From: Acidobacteriota bacterium
Lineage (GTDB): Bacteria; Acidobacteriota; Vicinamibacteria; Marinacidobacterales; Marinacidobacteraceae
Assembly: GCA_009835985.1 (NCBI GenBank)
Contig: VXWI01000016.1
Location: 1 to 49,061, forward strand
DNA: 49,061 nt
Direction of reading: 5' to 3'
This document shows positions 8,624 through 17,372 of the stretch, piece after piece; the stretch's first letter is position 1; every line of letters starts with the position of its first letter. The notes beneath the pieces were generated by a model that worked only from the letters and a program-made list of their open reading frames with translations, had not been told where the DNA came from and did not search any database. The position numbers and the translations under genes were made by a program.

Positions 8624-9400
8624 GTGCGGCCGTCCGCGGTCCTGCTGCTGTTGGCGCTGGGGGGCTGCGGTGCGCCCGCCGCCCCGCCCGGGACCGTCCG
8701 GATCCCGCCCGGTGAGGAGTTCGCCGGCTTCCGGCTCGATCGCGAGGAGGTCACCACGGCCCGGTTCGCCGCCTTCGTCGCGGAGACCGGCCACGAGACC
8801 GACGCCGAACGCTACGGCTGGTCGCTGGTGTTCCACGAACCCGGGACGGAGCCGCCCGCTGCGCAGGTGGTGGCCGCCACGCCCTGGTGGGTCCGGGTGG
8901 ACGGGGCCGATTGGCGGCGGCCCCGGGGGCCGGAAGCGCCGCCCGCCGAGGTCGATCACCCCGTCACCCAGGTGAGCTGGAACGACGCGTCGGCTTTCTG
9001 CGCGGCTGCGGGCGGCCGCCTGCCCACCGGCGCCGAATGGGCGCATGCGGCGCGCGGCGGCCGCGACGACGGTCCCTTCCCCTGGGGCGACCGCTCTCCC
9101 TTCGCCGGCGAGCCGGTGGCGAACCTGTTCGACGGTTTCTTTCCCACCCATCCGGGTCCCGGCGACCGCTTCGCCGGGCTCGCCCCGGTAGGAATGTTCC
9201 CTCCGAACCCCTACGGGCTCTCGGACATGGCCGGAAACGTCTGGGAATGGGTGGACGGCGGCGGCCCCGATGACCGGCGTCTGAAGGGCGGGTCGTTCCT
9301 GTGCGCCGAGAACTCCTGTCAGGGGTACCGCATTTCCTGGGAGAACCGGGCCACCGCCGACTCCTCCTGGGACCACACCGGCTTCCGCTGCCGGTACTGA
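8624..9400 (+). CDS. Exported formylglycine-generating enzyme (SUMF1/FGE-sulfatase family lipoprotein)
   Basis: The 258-residue protein starts at GTG 8624 behind GAGGG and has a lipoprotein leader ending LLLALGGC. Nearly the whole body follows the formylglycine-generating enzyme pattern: ETGHETDAERYGWSLVF, TPWWVRVDGADWRRPRGPE, DHPVTQVSWNDASAFC, GRLPTGAEWAHAARGG and PYGLSDMAGNVWEWV. The copper-binding cysteine pair is present at the C terminus, as C-AENS-C within KGGSFLCAENSCQGYR, spaced as in human FGE (Cys336/Cys341). Many relatives lack these cysteines, so true oxidase activity is plausible. FGE converts a Cys of sulfatases to formylglycine. No sulfatase is encoded in this window. Confidence 0.87.
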   Translation: MRPSAVLLLLALGGCGAPAAPPGTVRIPPGEEFAGFRLDREEVTTARFAAFVAETGHETDAERYGWSLVFHEPGTEPPAAQVVAATPWWVRVDGADWRRPRGPEAPPAEVDHPVTQVSWNDASAFCAAAGGRLPTGAEWAHAARGGRDDGPFPWGDRSPFAGEPVANLFDGFFPTHPGPGDRFAGLAPVGMFPPNPYGLSDMAGNVWEWVDGGGPDDRRLKGGSFLCAENSCQGYRISWENRATADSSWDHTGFRCRY

Positions 9401-9533
9401 CAGCCCGCGGGAAGGGGAACCCCTCCCCACACCCCTCCCCGGCGGCGCTCCGCGCCGCGGGCGCGTCCCGGCGGGCCATATCCCCGGGCCATGGGGCGAG
9501 ATTTCGACCGTTACGGCGGTACACTGCGCCGCC

Positions 9534-10340
9534 GTGCCGACAGTCGCTGGAGCCCTTCCGGAGCAGCAGGGGTTCGGCGCCACGCGCCGGCGTGACAACT
9601 GGTGGGTCGTTCCGGCGGCCACCTTCGCCGTCCTGTCCGGGTTCATCGTCTACTCGACGTGGGCCGCATTCCAAAACGCCCACTACGAGTTCGGCAACTA
9701 CCTCTCGCCGATGTACTCGCCGGTCCTCTTCGGCGATTCCCACCACGCCTGGTTCGGAGGGAAACCCAGCATCTGGCCGGCCTTCCTGCCCTGGTCGCCG
9801 GCGCTCCTGATCCTCTGGGCCCCGGCGGGCTTCCGGCTCACCTGCTACTACTACCGCGGCTCCTACTACAAGGCGTTCTGGGCCAGCCCCATGAACTGCA
9901 CCGTCGGCAAGCCCTGGAAGACGTACCGCGGCGAGAACAGCCTGCCGCTGATCCTCCAAAACGTCCACCGCTACTTCCTCTACCTGGCGGTGGCGTTCAT
10001 CGGCATCCTTTCCTGGGACGCCTGGATGGCGATGTGGTTCGTGGATCCGGCGACCGGCGCCGAGCAGTTCGGCATCGGGGTCGGCACCCTGGTGCTCACC
10101 ACCAACGTGATCCTGCTCGGCGGCTACACCTTCGGCTGCCACTCCTTCCGCCATCTCGCGGGCGGCTTCCTCAACAAGATCTCGGGCAAACCGGCCCGCC
10201 AGTGCGCCTACGAATGCTCGAGCTGGCTGAACGTACGGCACATGAAGTTCGCCTGGAGCAGCCTCTTCTGGGTCGCCTTCTCCGACGTCTACGTCCGGCT
10301 GTGCTCGATGGGCGTCTGGACCGACTACCGGATTCTCTAG
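9534..10340 (+). CDS. Succinate dehydrogenase membrane-anchor subunit (single-chain type)
   Basis: The 268-residue integral membrane protein has about five hydrophobic helices (near residues 21-45, 81-107, 144-168, 178-209 and 240-263) and many His, Trp, Tyr and Cys residues. It ends directly before sdhA with no gap. It does not look like the classical small SdhC/SdhD pair but like the single five-helix anchor of Sdh1-type enzymes known from mycobacteria and some other phyla. The start is GTG 9534, without a clear ribosome site. Function is assigned mainly from operon position and topology. Which histidines, if any, bind haem is not visible. Confidence 0.75.
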   Translation: MPTVAGALPEQQGFGATRRRDNWWVVPAATFAVLSGFIVYSTWAAFQNAHYEFGNYLSPMYSPVLFGDSHHAWFGGKPSIWPAFLPWSPALLILWAPAGFRLTCYYYRGSYYKAFWASPMNCTVGKPWKTYRGENSLPLILQNVHRYFLYLAVAFIGILSWDAWMAMWFVDPATGAEQFGIGVGTLVLTTNVILLGGYTFGCHSFRHLAGGFLNKISGKPARQCAYECSSWLNVRHMKFAWSSLFWVAFSDVYVRLCSMGVWTDYRIL

Positions 10341-12164
10341 ATGCAGGTCGCGGAGCACGACGTCCTCGTCGTCGGGGCCGGGGGCGCCGGCCTCCGGGCC
10401 GCCATCGAGGCATCGGCGGCGGGAGCGAGCGTCGGGCTCGTCACCAAGTCGCTCCTGGGGAAGGCGCACACCGTGATGGCGGAGGGCGGCATCGCCGCCG
10501 CCCTCGCCAACGTGGACGGCCGCGACGACTGGCGAACCCATTTCGCCGACACCATGCGGGGCGGGCAGTACGTCAACAACCCGACGATGGCCGAACTCCA
10601 CGCCAAGGAGGCCCCGGATCGGGTCAACGAGCTGGAAGCCTGGGGCGCGGTCTTCGACCGCACGAACGACCAGCGGATCCTGCAGCGCAACTTCGGCGGT
10701 CACAAGTACCCGCGGCTCGCCCACGTGGGGGACCGGACCGGGCTCGAGATGATCCGCACCCTCCAGGATCACGGCATCCATCTCGGGATCGACGTCCACA
10801 TGGAGTGGACGGTGACGCGGCTGATCACGGACGGCGGCCGGGTGGTGGGCGCCTTCGGCTACGACCGGGAGAAGGGGCGCTTCCAGGTGTTCCGCGCCTC
10901 CGCGGTCGTGCTCGCCACCGGGGGGATCGGCAGGGCCTACCGGATCACCTCCAACAGTTGGGAATACACCGGCGACGGGCACGCGCTCGCCTACGAGGTT
11001 GGCGCGGAGCTCATCGACATGGAATACGTCCAGTTCCATCCCACCGGGATGGTCTGGCCGCCGAGCGTCCGCGGGATCCTGGTGACCGAAGGAGTCCGCG
11101 GCGAGGGCGGCGTGCTGCGCAACAGCGAGGGCAACCGTTTCATGTTCGACGACATCCCCGACCTCTACGCGGGTTCGACGGCGGCTGACGCGGAGGAGGG
11201 CTGGCGCTACACCCAGGGCGACAAGGAGGCCCGGCGGCCGCCCGAACTCCTCACCCGCGACCACGTCGCCCGCTGCATCGTGCGGGAGATCAAGGAGGGA
11301 CGGGGCAGCCCGCACGGGGGCGTGTTCCTCGATATTTCCTGGATCAAGGAGAAGCTGAAGGACAGCGAAGCGCACATCCGGCGCAAGCTCCCCAGCATGT
11401 ACCACCAGTTCAAGGAACTGGCGGGGATCGACATCACCAGCGAGGCGATGGAGGTCGGCCCCACCACCCACTACGTGATGGGCGGGGTGAAGGTGGACGG
11501 GGAGACCCAGATGTCGCGGGTGCCGGGCCTCTTCGCCGCCGGCGAGTGCGCCGGGGGTCTCCACGGAGCGAACCGCCTCGGCGGGAACTCGCTTTCCGAC
11601 CTGCTGGTCTTCGGCAAACGGGCTGGCGAGCACGCTGCGAAGTTCGCGAGCGCGAATCCGCGCAGCGGGGCGTCCGGGGCGGAGAACGAGCAGGTCGAGG
11701 CCGCGACCCGGGACGCGCTCGCTCCGCTCGAGCGGCAGGACGGCGGCGGGGACGGCGTCGGTTCCTACGCCATCCAGAGTGAGCTGCAGGACCTCATGCA
11801 GGCGAAGGTCGGCATCGTGCGCAGCCAGGCGGAGCTGGAGTCCGGGCTCGAGGACGTGCTGGCCCTGAAGGAGCGCTCCCGGAACGTGAGCGTCGCCGGG
11901 AACCGCGCCTACAACCCCGGCTGGCACACCGCGCTCGACCTGCCGAACCTGCTGCTCGTCTCCGAGGCGGTGGCGCGCACCGCCGCCCTCCGCAAGGAAA
12001 GCCGGGGAGCCCACTTCCGCGAGGACCACACGGCCAAGGACGAGCACTGGGGCCGGACCACGCTGGTGGTGCGGAAGGGCGCGGACGGCGAGATGGAGAT
12101 CGAGGAGGAGGCGGTGACGCCGCCCCGGGAAGAACTCCAGCAGATCATCGAGGAGAACCGCTGA
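10341..12164 (+). CDS. sdhA: Succinate dehydrogenase flavoprotein subunit
   Basis: A 607-residue flavoprotein that oxidises succinate to fumarate. An FAD-binding start is seen (VLVVGAGGAGLRAAIEA). KAHTVMAEGGIAAAL contains the His that normally carries the covalent 8-alpha-histidyl FAD. The active site shows YVQFHPTGM and EGVRGEGG with the catalytic Arg. The second FAD-contact region reads GLFAAGECAGGLHGANRLGGNS, and the C-terminal helical domain follows. Its ATG directly follows the stop of the anchor gene, and its TGA overlaps the sdhB start as TGATG. These junctions indicate a tightly coupled operon. Confidence 0.95.
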   Translation: MQVAEHDVLVVGAGGAGLRAAIEASAAGASVGLVTKSLLGKAHTVMAEGGIAAALANVDGRDDWRTHFADTMRGGQYVNNPTMAELHAKEAPDRVNELEAWGAVFDRTNDQRILQRNFGGHKYPRLAHVGDRTGLEMIRTLQDHGIHLGIDVHMEWTVTRLITDGGRVVGAFGYDREKGRFQVFRASAVVLATGGIGRAYRITSNSWEYTGDGHALAYEVGAELIDMEYVQFHPTGMVWPPSVRGILVTEGVRGEGGVLRNSEGNRFMFDDIPDLYAGSTAADAEEGWRYTQGDKEARRPPELLTRDHVARCIVREIKEGRGSPHGGVFLDISWIKEKLKDSEAHIRRKLPSMYHQFKELAGIDITSEAMEVGPTTHYVMGGVKVDGETQMSRVPGLFAAGECAGGLHGANRLGGNSLSDLLVFGKRAGEHAAKFASANPRSGASGAENEQVEAATRDALAPLERQDGGGDGVGSYAIQSELQDLMQAKVGIVRSQAELESGLEDVLALKERSRNVSVAGNRAYNPGWHTALDLPNLLLVSEAVARTAALRKESRGAHFREDHTAKDEHWGRTTLVVRKGADGEMEIEEEAVTPPREELQQIIEENR

Positions 12165-12910
12165 TGGCGAGCCGAACCTTCCGCATCTGGCGGGGCGAGC
12201 AGGGAGGCCAGGGCCGGCTCGCCGAATACGCCACCGACATCACCGAGGGCATGGTGGTTCTCGATGCCGTGCACCAGATCCAGGCGGAGTCGGCGGGCGA
12301 TCTCGCCGTCCGCTGGAACTGCAAGGCCGGTAAGTGCGGCTCCTGCAGCGCCGAGGTGAACGGCAATCCCCGGCTCATGTGCATGACCCGGATGAGCGAC
12401 CTGCCGGAGGACCGGCCCGTCACCATCGAGCCGATGCGCACCTTCCCGCTGCTGAAGGACCTGGTCACCGACGTGAGCTGGAACTTCGAGGTGAAGAAGC
12501 GGATCAAGAAGTTCAAGCCGCGCGAGCCCGACGCCGCGGACGGGACCTGGCGGATGGACCAGCGCGACGTGGACCGCGTGCAGGAGTTCCGCAAGTGCAT
12601 CGAGTGCTTCCTCTGCCAGGACGTCTGTCACGTCCTCCGGGACTCCCACAAGCACGACGAGTTCATCGGCCCGCGGTTCTTCGTCCACGCCGCCGCTCTC
12701 GAGATGCACCCGCTCGATACCGAAGACCGCCTCGAGGAGCTGAAGGAGGCGCAGGGCGTCGGCTACTGCAACATCACCAAGTGCTGCACGAAGGTCTGCC
12801 CGGAGCACATCACGATCACCGACAACGCGATCATCCCGCTGAAGGAACGGGTGGTGGACCGTTTCTACGACCCGGTCCGGAACCTCTTCCGCATCATCGG
12901 CGGCCGCTGA
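12164..12910 (+). CDS. sdhB: Succinate dehydrogenase iron-sulfur subunit
   Basis: The 248-residue subunit carries electrons from the flavoprotein to quinone. The N-terminal ferredoxin domain holds a 2Fe-2S ligand set in WNCKAGKCGSCSAEV plus a later Cys in RLMCMTR. The C-terminal domain has KCIECFLCQDVCHV and CNITKCCTKVCPEH, supplying ligands for the 4Fe-4S and 3Fe-4S-type centres. The start ATG overlaps the sdhA stop by one base. It is the last gene of the three-gene operon. Confidence 0.95.
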   Translation: MASRTFRIWRGEQGGQGRLAEYATDITEGMVVLDAVHQIQAESAGDLAVRWNCKAGKCGSCSAEVNGNPRLMCMTRMSDLPEDRPVTIEPMRTFPLLKDLVTDVSWNFEVKKRIKKFKPREPDAADGTWRMDQRDVDRVQEFRKCIECFLCQDVCHVLRDSHKHDEFIGPRFFVHAAALEMHPLDTEDRLEELKEAQGVGYCNITKCCTKVCPEHITITDNAIIPLKERVVDRFYDPVRNLFRIIGGR

Positions 12911-13003
12911 TCCGGACGGCGCGGGGTTGCGGCCCCCGGCCCGCGTCCGGCAAGATCGCCGGTCCGCTCCGGCCGCTTCGGACCGGGGGAGAGGAGTAAC
13001 TCC

Positions 13004-13375
13004 ATGAACATGTCGGGAATCATCAAGGGCGGCCTCGTCGCCGGCCTCCTCATCAACGTCAGCGAGTACGTGCTGAACATGATGGTGGTGCCGGTACCCG
13101 AGGGCGAAGGCGGATCCATCGCGTTCTGGGTCGTCTACGCCTTCGTGCTCGGGTTGCTGACCGCCTACCTGTACGCGGCAATCCGTCCGCGCTGCGGCGC
13201 GGGGCCGAAGACCGGCGTCTGCGCCGGGCTGACGGTGTGGGGGCTCCATACCCTGCTGCCCGCGGCCGGCGCGGCCAACATGGGCCTCATGGACCTGAGC
13301 GTCGTCGGGCTGGTCTGGACCGCCGCGGAGATGTCGCTCGCCGGCGTCCTCGCGGGCATGCTGTATAGCGAGTAG
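13004..13375 (+). CDS. Small four-helix membrane protein of unknown function
   Basis: A 123-residue protein with a strong ribosome site (GAGAGGAG) before ATG 13004. Four hydrophobic segments are visible (about residues 5-30, 40-62, 70-92 and 98-120) with short loops. It begins MNMSGIIKGGLVAGLLINVSEYVLN and is Gly-rich. No family with a known job is recognised. It lies 93 bp behind sdhB on the same strand, and its stop is followed within 7 bp by a two-hairpin element. Confidence 0.7.
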   Translation: MNMSGIIKGGLVAGLLINVSEYVLNMMVVPVPEGEGGSIAFWVVYAFVLGLLTAYLYAAIRPRCGAGPKTGVCAGLTVWGLHTLLPAAGAANMGLMDLSVVGLVWTAAEMSLAGVLAGMLYSE

Positions 13376-13381
13376 GAAGCC

Positions 13382-13430
13382 TCGGAGCGCCGGCCTCCGG
13401 CCGGCATCGCTCCCCGCAGGGGAGCGAAAC
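13382..13430 (+). repeat. Two-hairpin dispersed element, copy A2
   Basis: Hairpin 1 is GCCGGCC-TCC-GGCCGGC at 13389-13405. Hairpin 2 is CGCTCCCC-GCA-GGGGAGCG at 13408-13426, then AAAC. The second stem differs at most positions from the commoner CGCGGCC stem but remains fully paired. It starts 7 bp behind the stop of the small membrane protein. Confidence 0.9.
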
Positions 13431-13459
13431 ACGCGTAACGCCGTTCGCCGGGGTAACGG

Positions 13460-16400
13460 CTACCTCCCTCCCAGCACCTCGCGGGCCCGCCGGACCTGTT
13501 CGTCATCTCCCGCGCGGGTCGCGGCCTCGAGGAGTCCCCGGTAGGCGGTGAGGTTCCGGGGGTCGCGGTCCACCGCTTCCCGGTAGAGGCGCACCGCTTC
13601 CGGAGCGCGCCCCGCCGCCGCTTCGAAGGCCGCGAAGTTGGCCCAGTGGAAGGCGGGTCCGGGATTTTCCCGGACGAGGGCGCCGAACGCTTCGCGGGCT
13701 GCCGCCGTGCGGCCGAGTTCCGCGAGCGCCACCGCGCGGACCAGGAGCGCCCGCCCGGTCCCGGGACGCTCGGCGAGGATGGCGGCGGCCCGTTCCGCGG
13801 CTTCCTCCGTCCGACCGCGCCGCACGCTCAGCTCGGCGAGCCAAGCGGCCGCTTCCGCATCCCGCGGGTCCGCCCGGAGGACCGTCAGCACGAGTGCCTC
13901 GGCGGAATCCCAGTTGCCGCGTTCCACCTGGACCTCGGCGGCCAGCAACAGCGCCTCGCGGTCTTCGGCGAGCGAGGCCGGGCCGCTCTCCAGTACCGCG
14001 GCGGCTTCAGCCGGTTGGCCGGCGCGGAGCAGCAGCCGGGTGAGCGCGACGGTGAGCACAGGCGGGCTGTTCCCGTCCGCGGGAGCGGCGGCGAGGACGG
14101 CGCGGAGGGCGGCCGCCCCCTCTTCCGCCCGTCCGCTCGCGAGGGCGGCGCGCACGAGGGCGGCGGCGCCGCTTCGTTCGCCGGGATCGAGGGCGACCGC
14201 CTGCCGGGCGATCTCGAACGCCCAGTCCGGATTCTGGGCGGAGAGGAGAGCGCCGGCGCGCCCCGCGAGGACCCGCGCGTCGGGCCGCGCCGCCGGCCCG
14301 AAGGGTCCGAACGCGGGTTCCCCGGCGAGGCCTTCCAGCGCCCTGCGGTTGCGGAACGCGGTCGCCGCGTGGACGGACAAGGGCGCCCGGAACTCCAGGA
14401 TCGGATGGTCGTCGCGGTGGCGGGGCGCCTCCCGGGCCCAGGCGTCGAGCGCGGGGCTCGTCGCGGTGAGCCAGGCGCGGAGCGCGCCGAAGCCGGTGAT
14501 CCCGTAGGGGGCCAGTTCGTCGGCCAGCCGGTCGATGCGCTCCTCGATGACCGGTTGCGGCGTGGCGGGAAACGCGCCCTTCGAGCCGATCAGCAGCGCG
14601 TCGCCGTCGTGCAGCACGAAAAGCGCGGCCTCGGGGAAGACGTCGGTGAACCCGCCCGCCACCGTCCGCAGGTCCTCCTCCGCGAGGTTGTAGAGGTGGA
14701 TCCACTGGCAGAAGAGGCCCCCGTCGGTGAGCCGGGAACGCGCCAGTTCGAAGAACTCGACGGTGAACAGCGCCGAAACGCCGCTCATCCAGGGATTCGA
14801 GGGCTCCGAGATCACCACGTCGTACGCGTCGCGGTCGAGGAGGAGCCGGTTGCGGGCATCGACTTCGAGGAGGGCGAAGCGTTCGTCCTCCCAGGGCGCC
14901 CCGTTGCTCGCCTCGAAGAGGCGGGAGGCCATCGCCACCTCGGGTGAGATCTCGGCCGCGGCGACGCGCGCCACCTCGTGCCGGAGCGCGCTCCCGGCGG
15001 TCACGCCGCTGCCGTGACCCACGATGAACACGGACTCCGGGGCGGGATGGAGGAGGAGGGGCAGGTGGGCGAGCAGCCGCTGGGTGAGCATGTCCGGTCC
15101 GTCGGTCGCGTCCACCTTGCCGTCGATCGCGAGCGACAGCTCGCCCGCCACCTCCTTGACCGTGACCGTGGCGCTCGCGCCCTGGTCGAGGAAACGCAGT
15201 CGCCCCTTGCGCAGGAAGTCCCGGTGGCGGGACGTTTCCATCTGCGGCGCGACCCGGTAGAGCCCCCCGGTGAGCGCTTCCCAGTCCCAGGATCCGGTGG
15301 CGGTGAACCCGAAGGCGCCGAGCGCACCGGCGAGCGCCAGCGTCAGGATCCGGGGACTCGCGAGGAACGCCGCGACGAGCTGGGCGAGGACCGCGGCGAG
15401 GAGGGCGGCCTCGATCCCCAGCCATGGGATCAGCAGGAATCCCGCCGCGAGCGCCCCGAGGACGTTGCCGCCGGCGTTCGTCGCGTAGATCGTCCCGGTG
15501 GCCCGTCCGGCCTCACGTGCGGAGTCGTTCGCGGCGGCGGCGGCGCCCGCCACCGCCAGCGGAAAGGTGGCGCCGAACGCGAGCCCGGGCAGCAGCAGCA
15601 CGGCGGCGGTCCCCAGGAACTGGAGGTTCAGGAGGTGTGGCACGTCGCCGGCGCTCTGGGCGATGAGCCCCCCAACCGGAAGGACGAGACCGCTCCCGAA
15701 CCAGGCCACCACGGCCGAGGCGGCCGCTCCCACGAGCTGGACCACAGCGAGCCAGAAGCGCGGCGAAGCGGCCCTTCCCGCGCCGGGTCGGCCGGTAAGC
15801 CGCGCTGCCGCGGCACTGCCGAGGGCGACGCCGAGGATCACCGCGGCGATGACGCAGGCGAAGGTGTAGATGGTGGGGCCGAAGAGCAGCGCGGCGAGCC
15901 GGGCCCAGCCGATCTCGGCGGCCATCGCCGCAAACCCGGAGAGTGCCGCGATGCCTCCGAAGGGGAAGAGGGCCCGGGCGCCGAACCACGGGGCCCGGAC
16001 GGCATCGCTCGGGCCGGGAGCCGGGGACCTCCCGAACCGGGCGAAGACCAGGATCCCGGCGGCGAGATTTGCCGCGACTCCGCACAGCGTCGCCCCGCCC
16101 AGTCCCAGTTCCGGAATGAGCAGCCGAGCGGCGGCCACGCTGCCGGCGAGGGCGCCGGCGGTGTTCGCGGCATAGAGCCAACCGGCCGCGCGTCCTTCGC
16201 CGCGGTCCCGGATCCGCCGGCCCAGCGCCGTCAGCGTCGGCAGCGTCGCACCCATCAGGGTGGCGGCGGGAAGCAGGAACAGCGAGGAGAGGACGGCGGT
16301 GAGCAGGAAGGCCCCCGAGCCGGGATCCGCGAGGCGCGCCAGCGGGAGCGTCGCGCCCAGGTAGAGCGGCAGCCCCGCCGCGAACCCGGCGGCGCCGATT

Positions 16401-16630
16401 TCGAGCAACAGGAACCGCCGGCCGAGTCGCGCGGCGCCCAGTTTTCCCCCCGAACGTCCGGCGAGCAGCGCGCCGAGCCCGAGCCCGCCGAGGAACATCG
16501 CGAGGACGAGCGTCAGCGCGGCGTTCGTGGTCCCGAGCACCACGGCGAAACGCCGCACCCAGACGATCTGGTAGGTCAGCGACGCGAAGCCCGAGAGCAG
16601 CAGCGCGAGCGGGAGGAGCGCCGCGGCCAC
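13460..16630 (-). CDS. Fused MFS-type membrane / spermidine-synthase-like / TPR protein
   Basis: This 1056-residue protein has three parts. Residues 1 to about 460 form many transmembrane helices with GxGLGALLAGR-type loops. About 500-760 is a spermidine-synthase-like Rossmann methyltransferase fold: VFIVGHGSGVTAGSALRHE, AAEISPEVAMASRLF, then DAYDVVISEPSNPWMSGVSALFTVEFF. About 790-1056 is a run of TPR-like helices ending VRRAREVLGGR. Such fused proteins are widespread but rarely studied, and polyamine synthesis is not demonstrated for them. The start is GTG 16630, with no strong ribosome site. The TPR tail suggests a protein partner. Confidence 0.85.
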   Translation of the reverse strand: MAAALLPLALLLSGFASLTYQIVWVRRFAVVLGTTNAALTLVLAMFLGGLGLGALLAGRSGGKLGAARLGRRFLLLEIGAAGFAAGLPLYLGATLPLARLADPGSGAFLLTAVLSSLFLLPAATLMGATLPTLTALGRRIRDRGEGRAAGWLYAANTAGALAGSVAAARLLIPELGLGGATLCGVAANLAAGILVFARFGRSPAPGPSDAVRAPWFGARALFPFGGIAALSGFAAMAAEIGWARLAALLFGPTIYTFACVIAAVILGVALGSAAAARLTGRPGAGRAASPRFWLAVVQLVGAAASAVVAWFGSGLVLPVGGLIAQSAGDVPHLLNLQFLGTAAVLLLPGLAFGATFPLAVAGAAAAANDSAREAGRATGTIYATNAGGNVLGALAAGFLLIPWLGIEAALLAAVLAQLVAAFLASPRILTLALAGALGAFGFTATGSWDWEALTGGLYRVAPQMETSRHRDFLRKGRLRFLDQGASATVTVKEVAGELSLAIDGKVDATDGPDMLTQRLLAHLPLLLHPAPESVFIVGHGSGVTAGSALRHEVARVAAAEISPEVAMASRLFEASNGAPWEDERFALLEVDARNRLLLDRDAYDVVISEPSNPWMSGVSALFTVEFFELARSRLTDGGLFCQWIHLYNLAEEDLRTVAGGFTDVFPEAALFVLHDGDALLIGSKGAFPATPQPVIEERIDRLADELAPYGITGFGALRAWLTATSPALDAWAREAPRHRDDHPILEFRAPLSVHAATAFRNRRALEGLAGEPAFGPFGPAARPDARVLAGRAGALLSAQNPDWAFEIARQAVALDPGERSGAAALVRAALASGRAEEGAAALRAVLAAAPADGNSPPVLTVALTRLLLRAGQPAEAAAVLESGPASLAEDREALLLAAEVQVERGNWDSAEALVLTVLRADPRDAEAAAWLAELSVRRGRTEEAAERAAAILAERPGTGRALLVRAVALAELGRTAAAREAFGALVRENPGPAFHWANFAAFEAAAGRAPEAVRLYREAVDRDPRNLTAYRGLLEAATRAGDDEQVRRAREVLGGR

Positions 16631-16697
16631 AGAGTCGGCCGGGGCTCGCGTGTGCCCGGATGCCGGGTGCCGGATGGTGCGCTGTGAACCCGTGGGC

Positions 16698-17372
16698 TCA
16701 GTCCTCCCGCTCGGCGAGCAGGATCCGAAGCGCGAAATCTCGGAGGTCTGCCTCCGGAGCCGCTAGCAGGGCTCGGATGAGTTCTTCCGCCTGATCCACG
16801 CTCTCTCTCGCCTCGGACACCTCGAAGGTCGTGGACGGATCGTAGTCCGCGCGGTGTCGTTTCTTCTGCAACTCCGCAAAACCACGCGCGAAGGCTCGGA
16901 TCGCCGTGGGGTACGGGGCGATGACCCGTGGATTGATGCACCGGCGTTTGGTGCGGCCGTGCTGCAACGACCGATAAACGGTTTGCCGCGTTGAAGACCG
17001 CAGGGGAACGCCTCGGTTCACGGCAAGCCGGTCGACGCACATCCGCGCGAGGCAGTGGAACATGGCCTAGCAGTCCGTGGACAAAGTGACGGGAGTACCG
17101 AGACCGACGAGGCGCCCGGCTGACAAGGTACGCGAGGGAGGAATACCGAGTGTATTTCGACCGAAGCGCAACGAAGAGCGAAGCGAAGCGGCGCGGTTCA
17201 GCCGGGATGCATCGCCGGTCGAATACCGCGTGACTTTGTTCACGGGCTGCTCGTACGCGGTGCTTACCGCGCGCCGGGCGTGGGCGCTGTCTTGTCGGTC
17301 CCGAGCGGCTTCGAGCAGGAGGCGGGCCGCAGCCAGGAGTTCCGCAGCGCGGAGTCCGTCAGTCCCGGGCAT
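16698..17372 (-). pseudogene. HEPN-type domain gene split by a miniature insertion element
   Basis: Two pieces of one gene are separated by an inserted element. The 5' piece (17252-17372) encodes LRAAELLAAARLLLEAARDRQ ... ARRAVSTAY. The 3' piece (16698-17068) resumes at AMFHCLARMCVDRLA and continues through YRSLQHGRTKRRC and FAELQKKRHRADYDP to the end. Removing positions 17069-17251 restores one frame of 163 residues reading STAYEAMFHCLA. This resembles small HEPN-like proteins with a conserved R..H segment near RHRADYD. As it stands, translation from the ATG at 17372 ends at a TAG on the far junction (101 residues). The family call is by pattern, but the split-gene reading is strong. Confidence 0.72.
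17069..17251. mobile_element. 183-bp MITE-like insertion with terminal inverted repeats
   Basis: The ends are imperfect inverted repeats. The left end begins AGCAGTCCGTGGACAAAGT; the right end, read inward on the other strand, begins AGCAGCCCGTGAACAAAGT. These differ at 2 of 19 positions, and the similarity goes on a few bases (ACG). Subterminal repeats TTCGACCG and CGGTCGAA lie inside. No transposase is encoded, so it is a non-autonomous element. The flanks join without extra bases to rebuild the HEPN gene, so the target duplication is absent or is a 2-bp AG hidden in the ends. The length is a multiple of three. Confidence 0.75.

Noticed and set aside
9401..9533. Possible terminator (GGGGAACCCC) or small gene before the succinate dehydrogenase operon
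   Set aside because: The palindrome is short with no T-run, and no coding frame has a ribosome site.
8964..12047. A 1027-codon open frame antisense to the FGE and succinate dehydrogenase genes
   Set aside because: It is a shadow frame caused by high GC codon use. The plus-strand genes have clear catalytic motifs, and the antisense product has none.
13460..16630. Calling the large fusion a true spermidine synthase (speE)
   Set aside because: Only the fold signature is visible. Putrescine-site residues cannot be confirmed, and fused membrane forms are not proven synthases.
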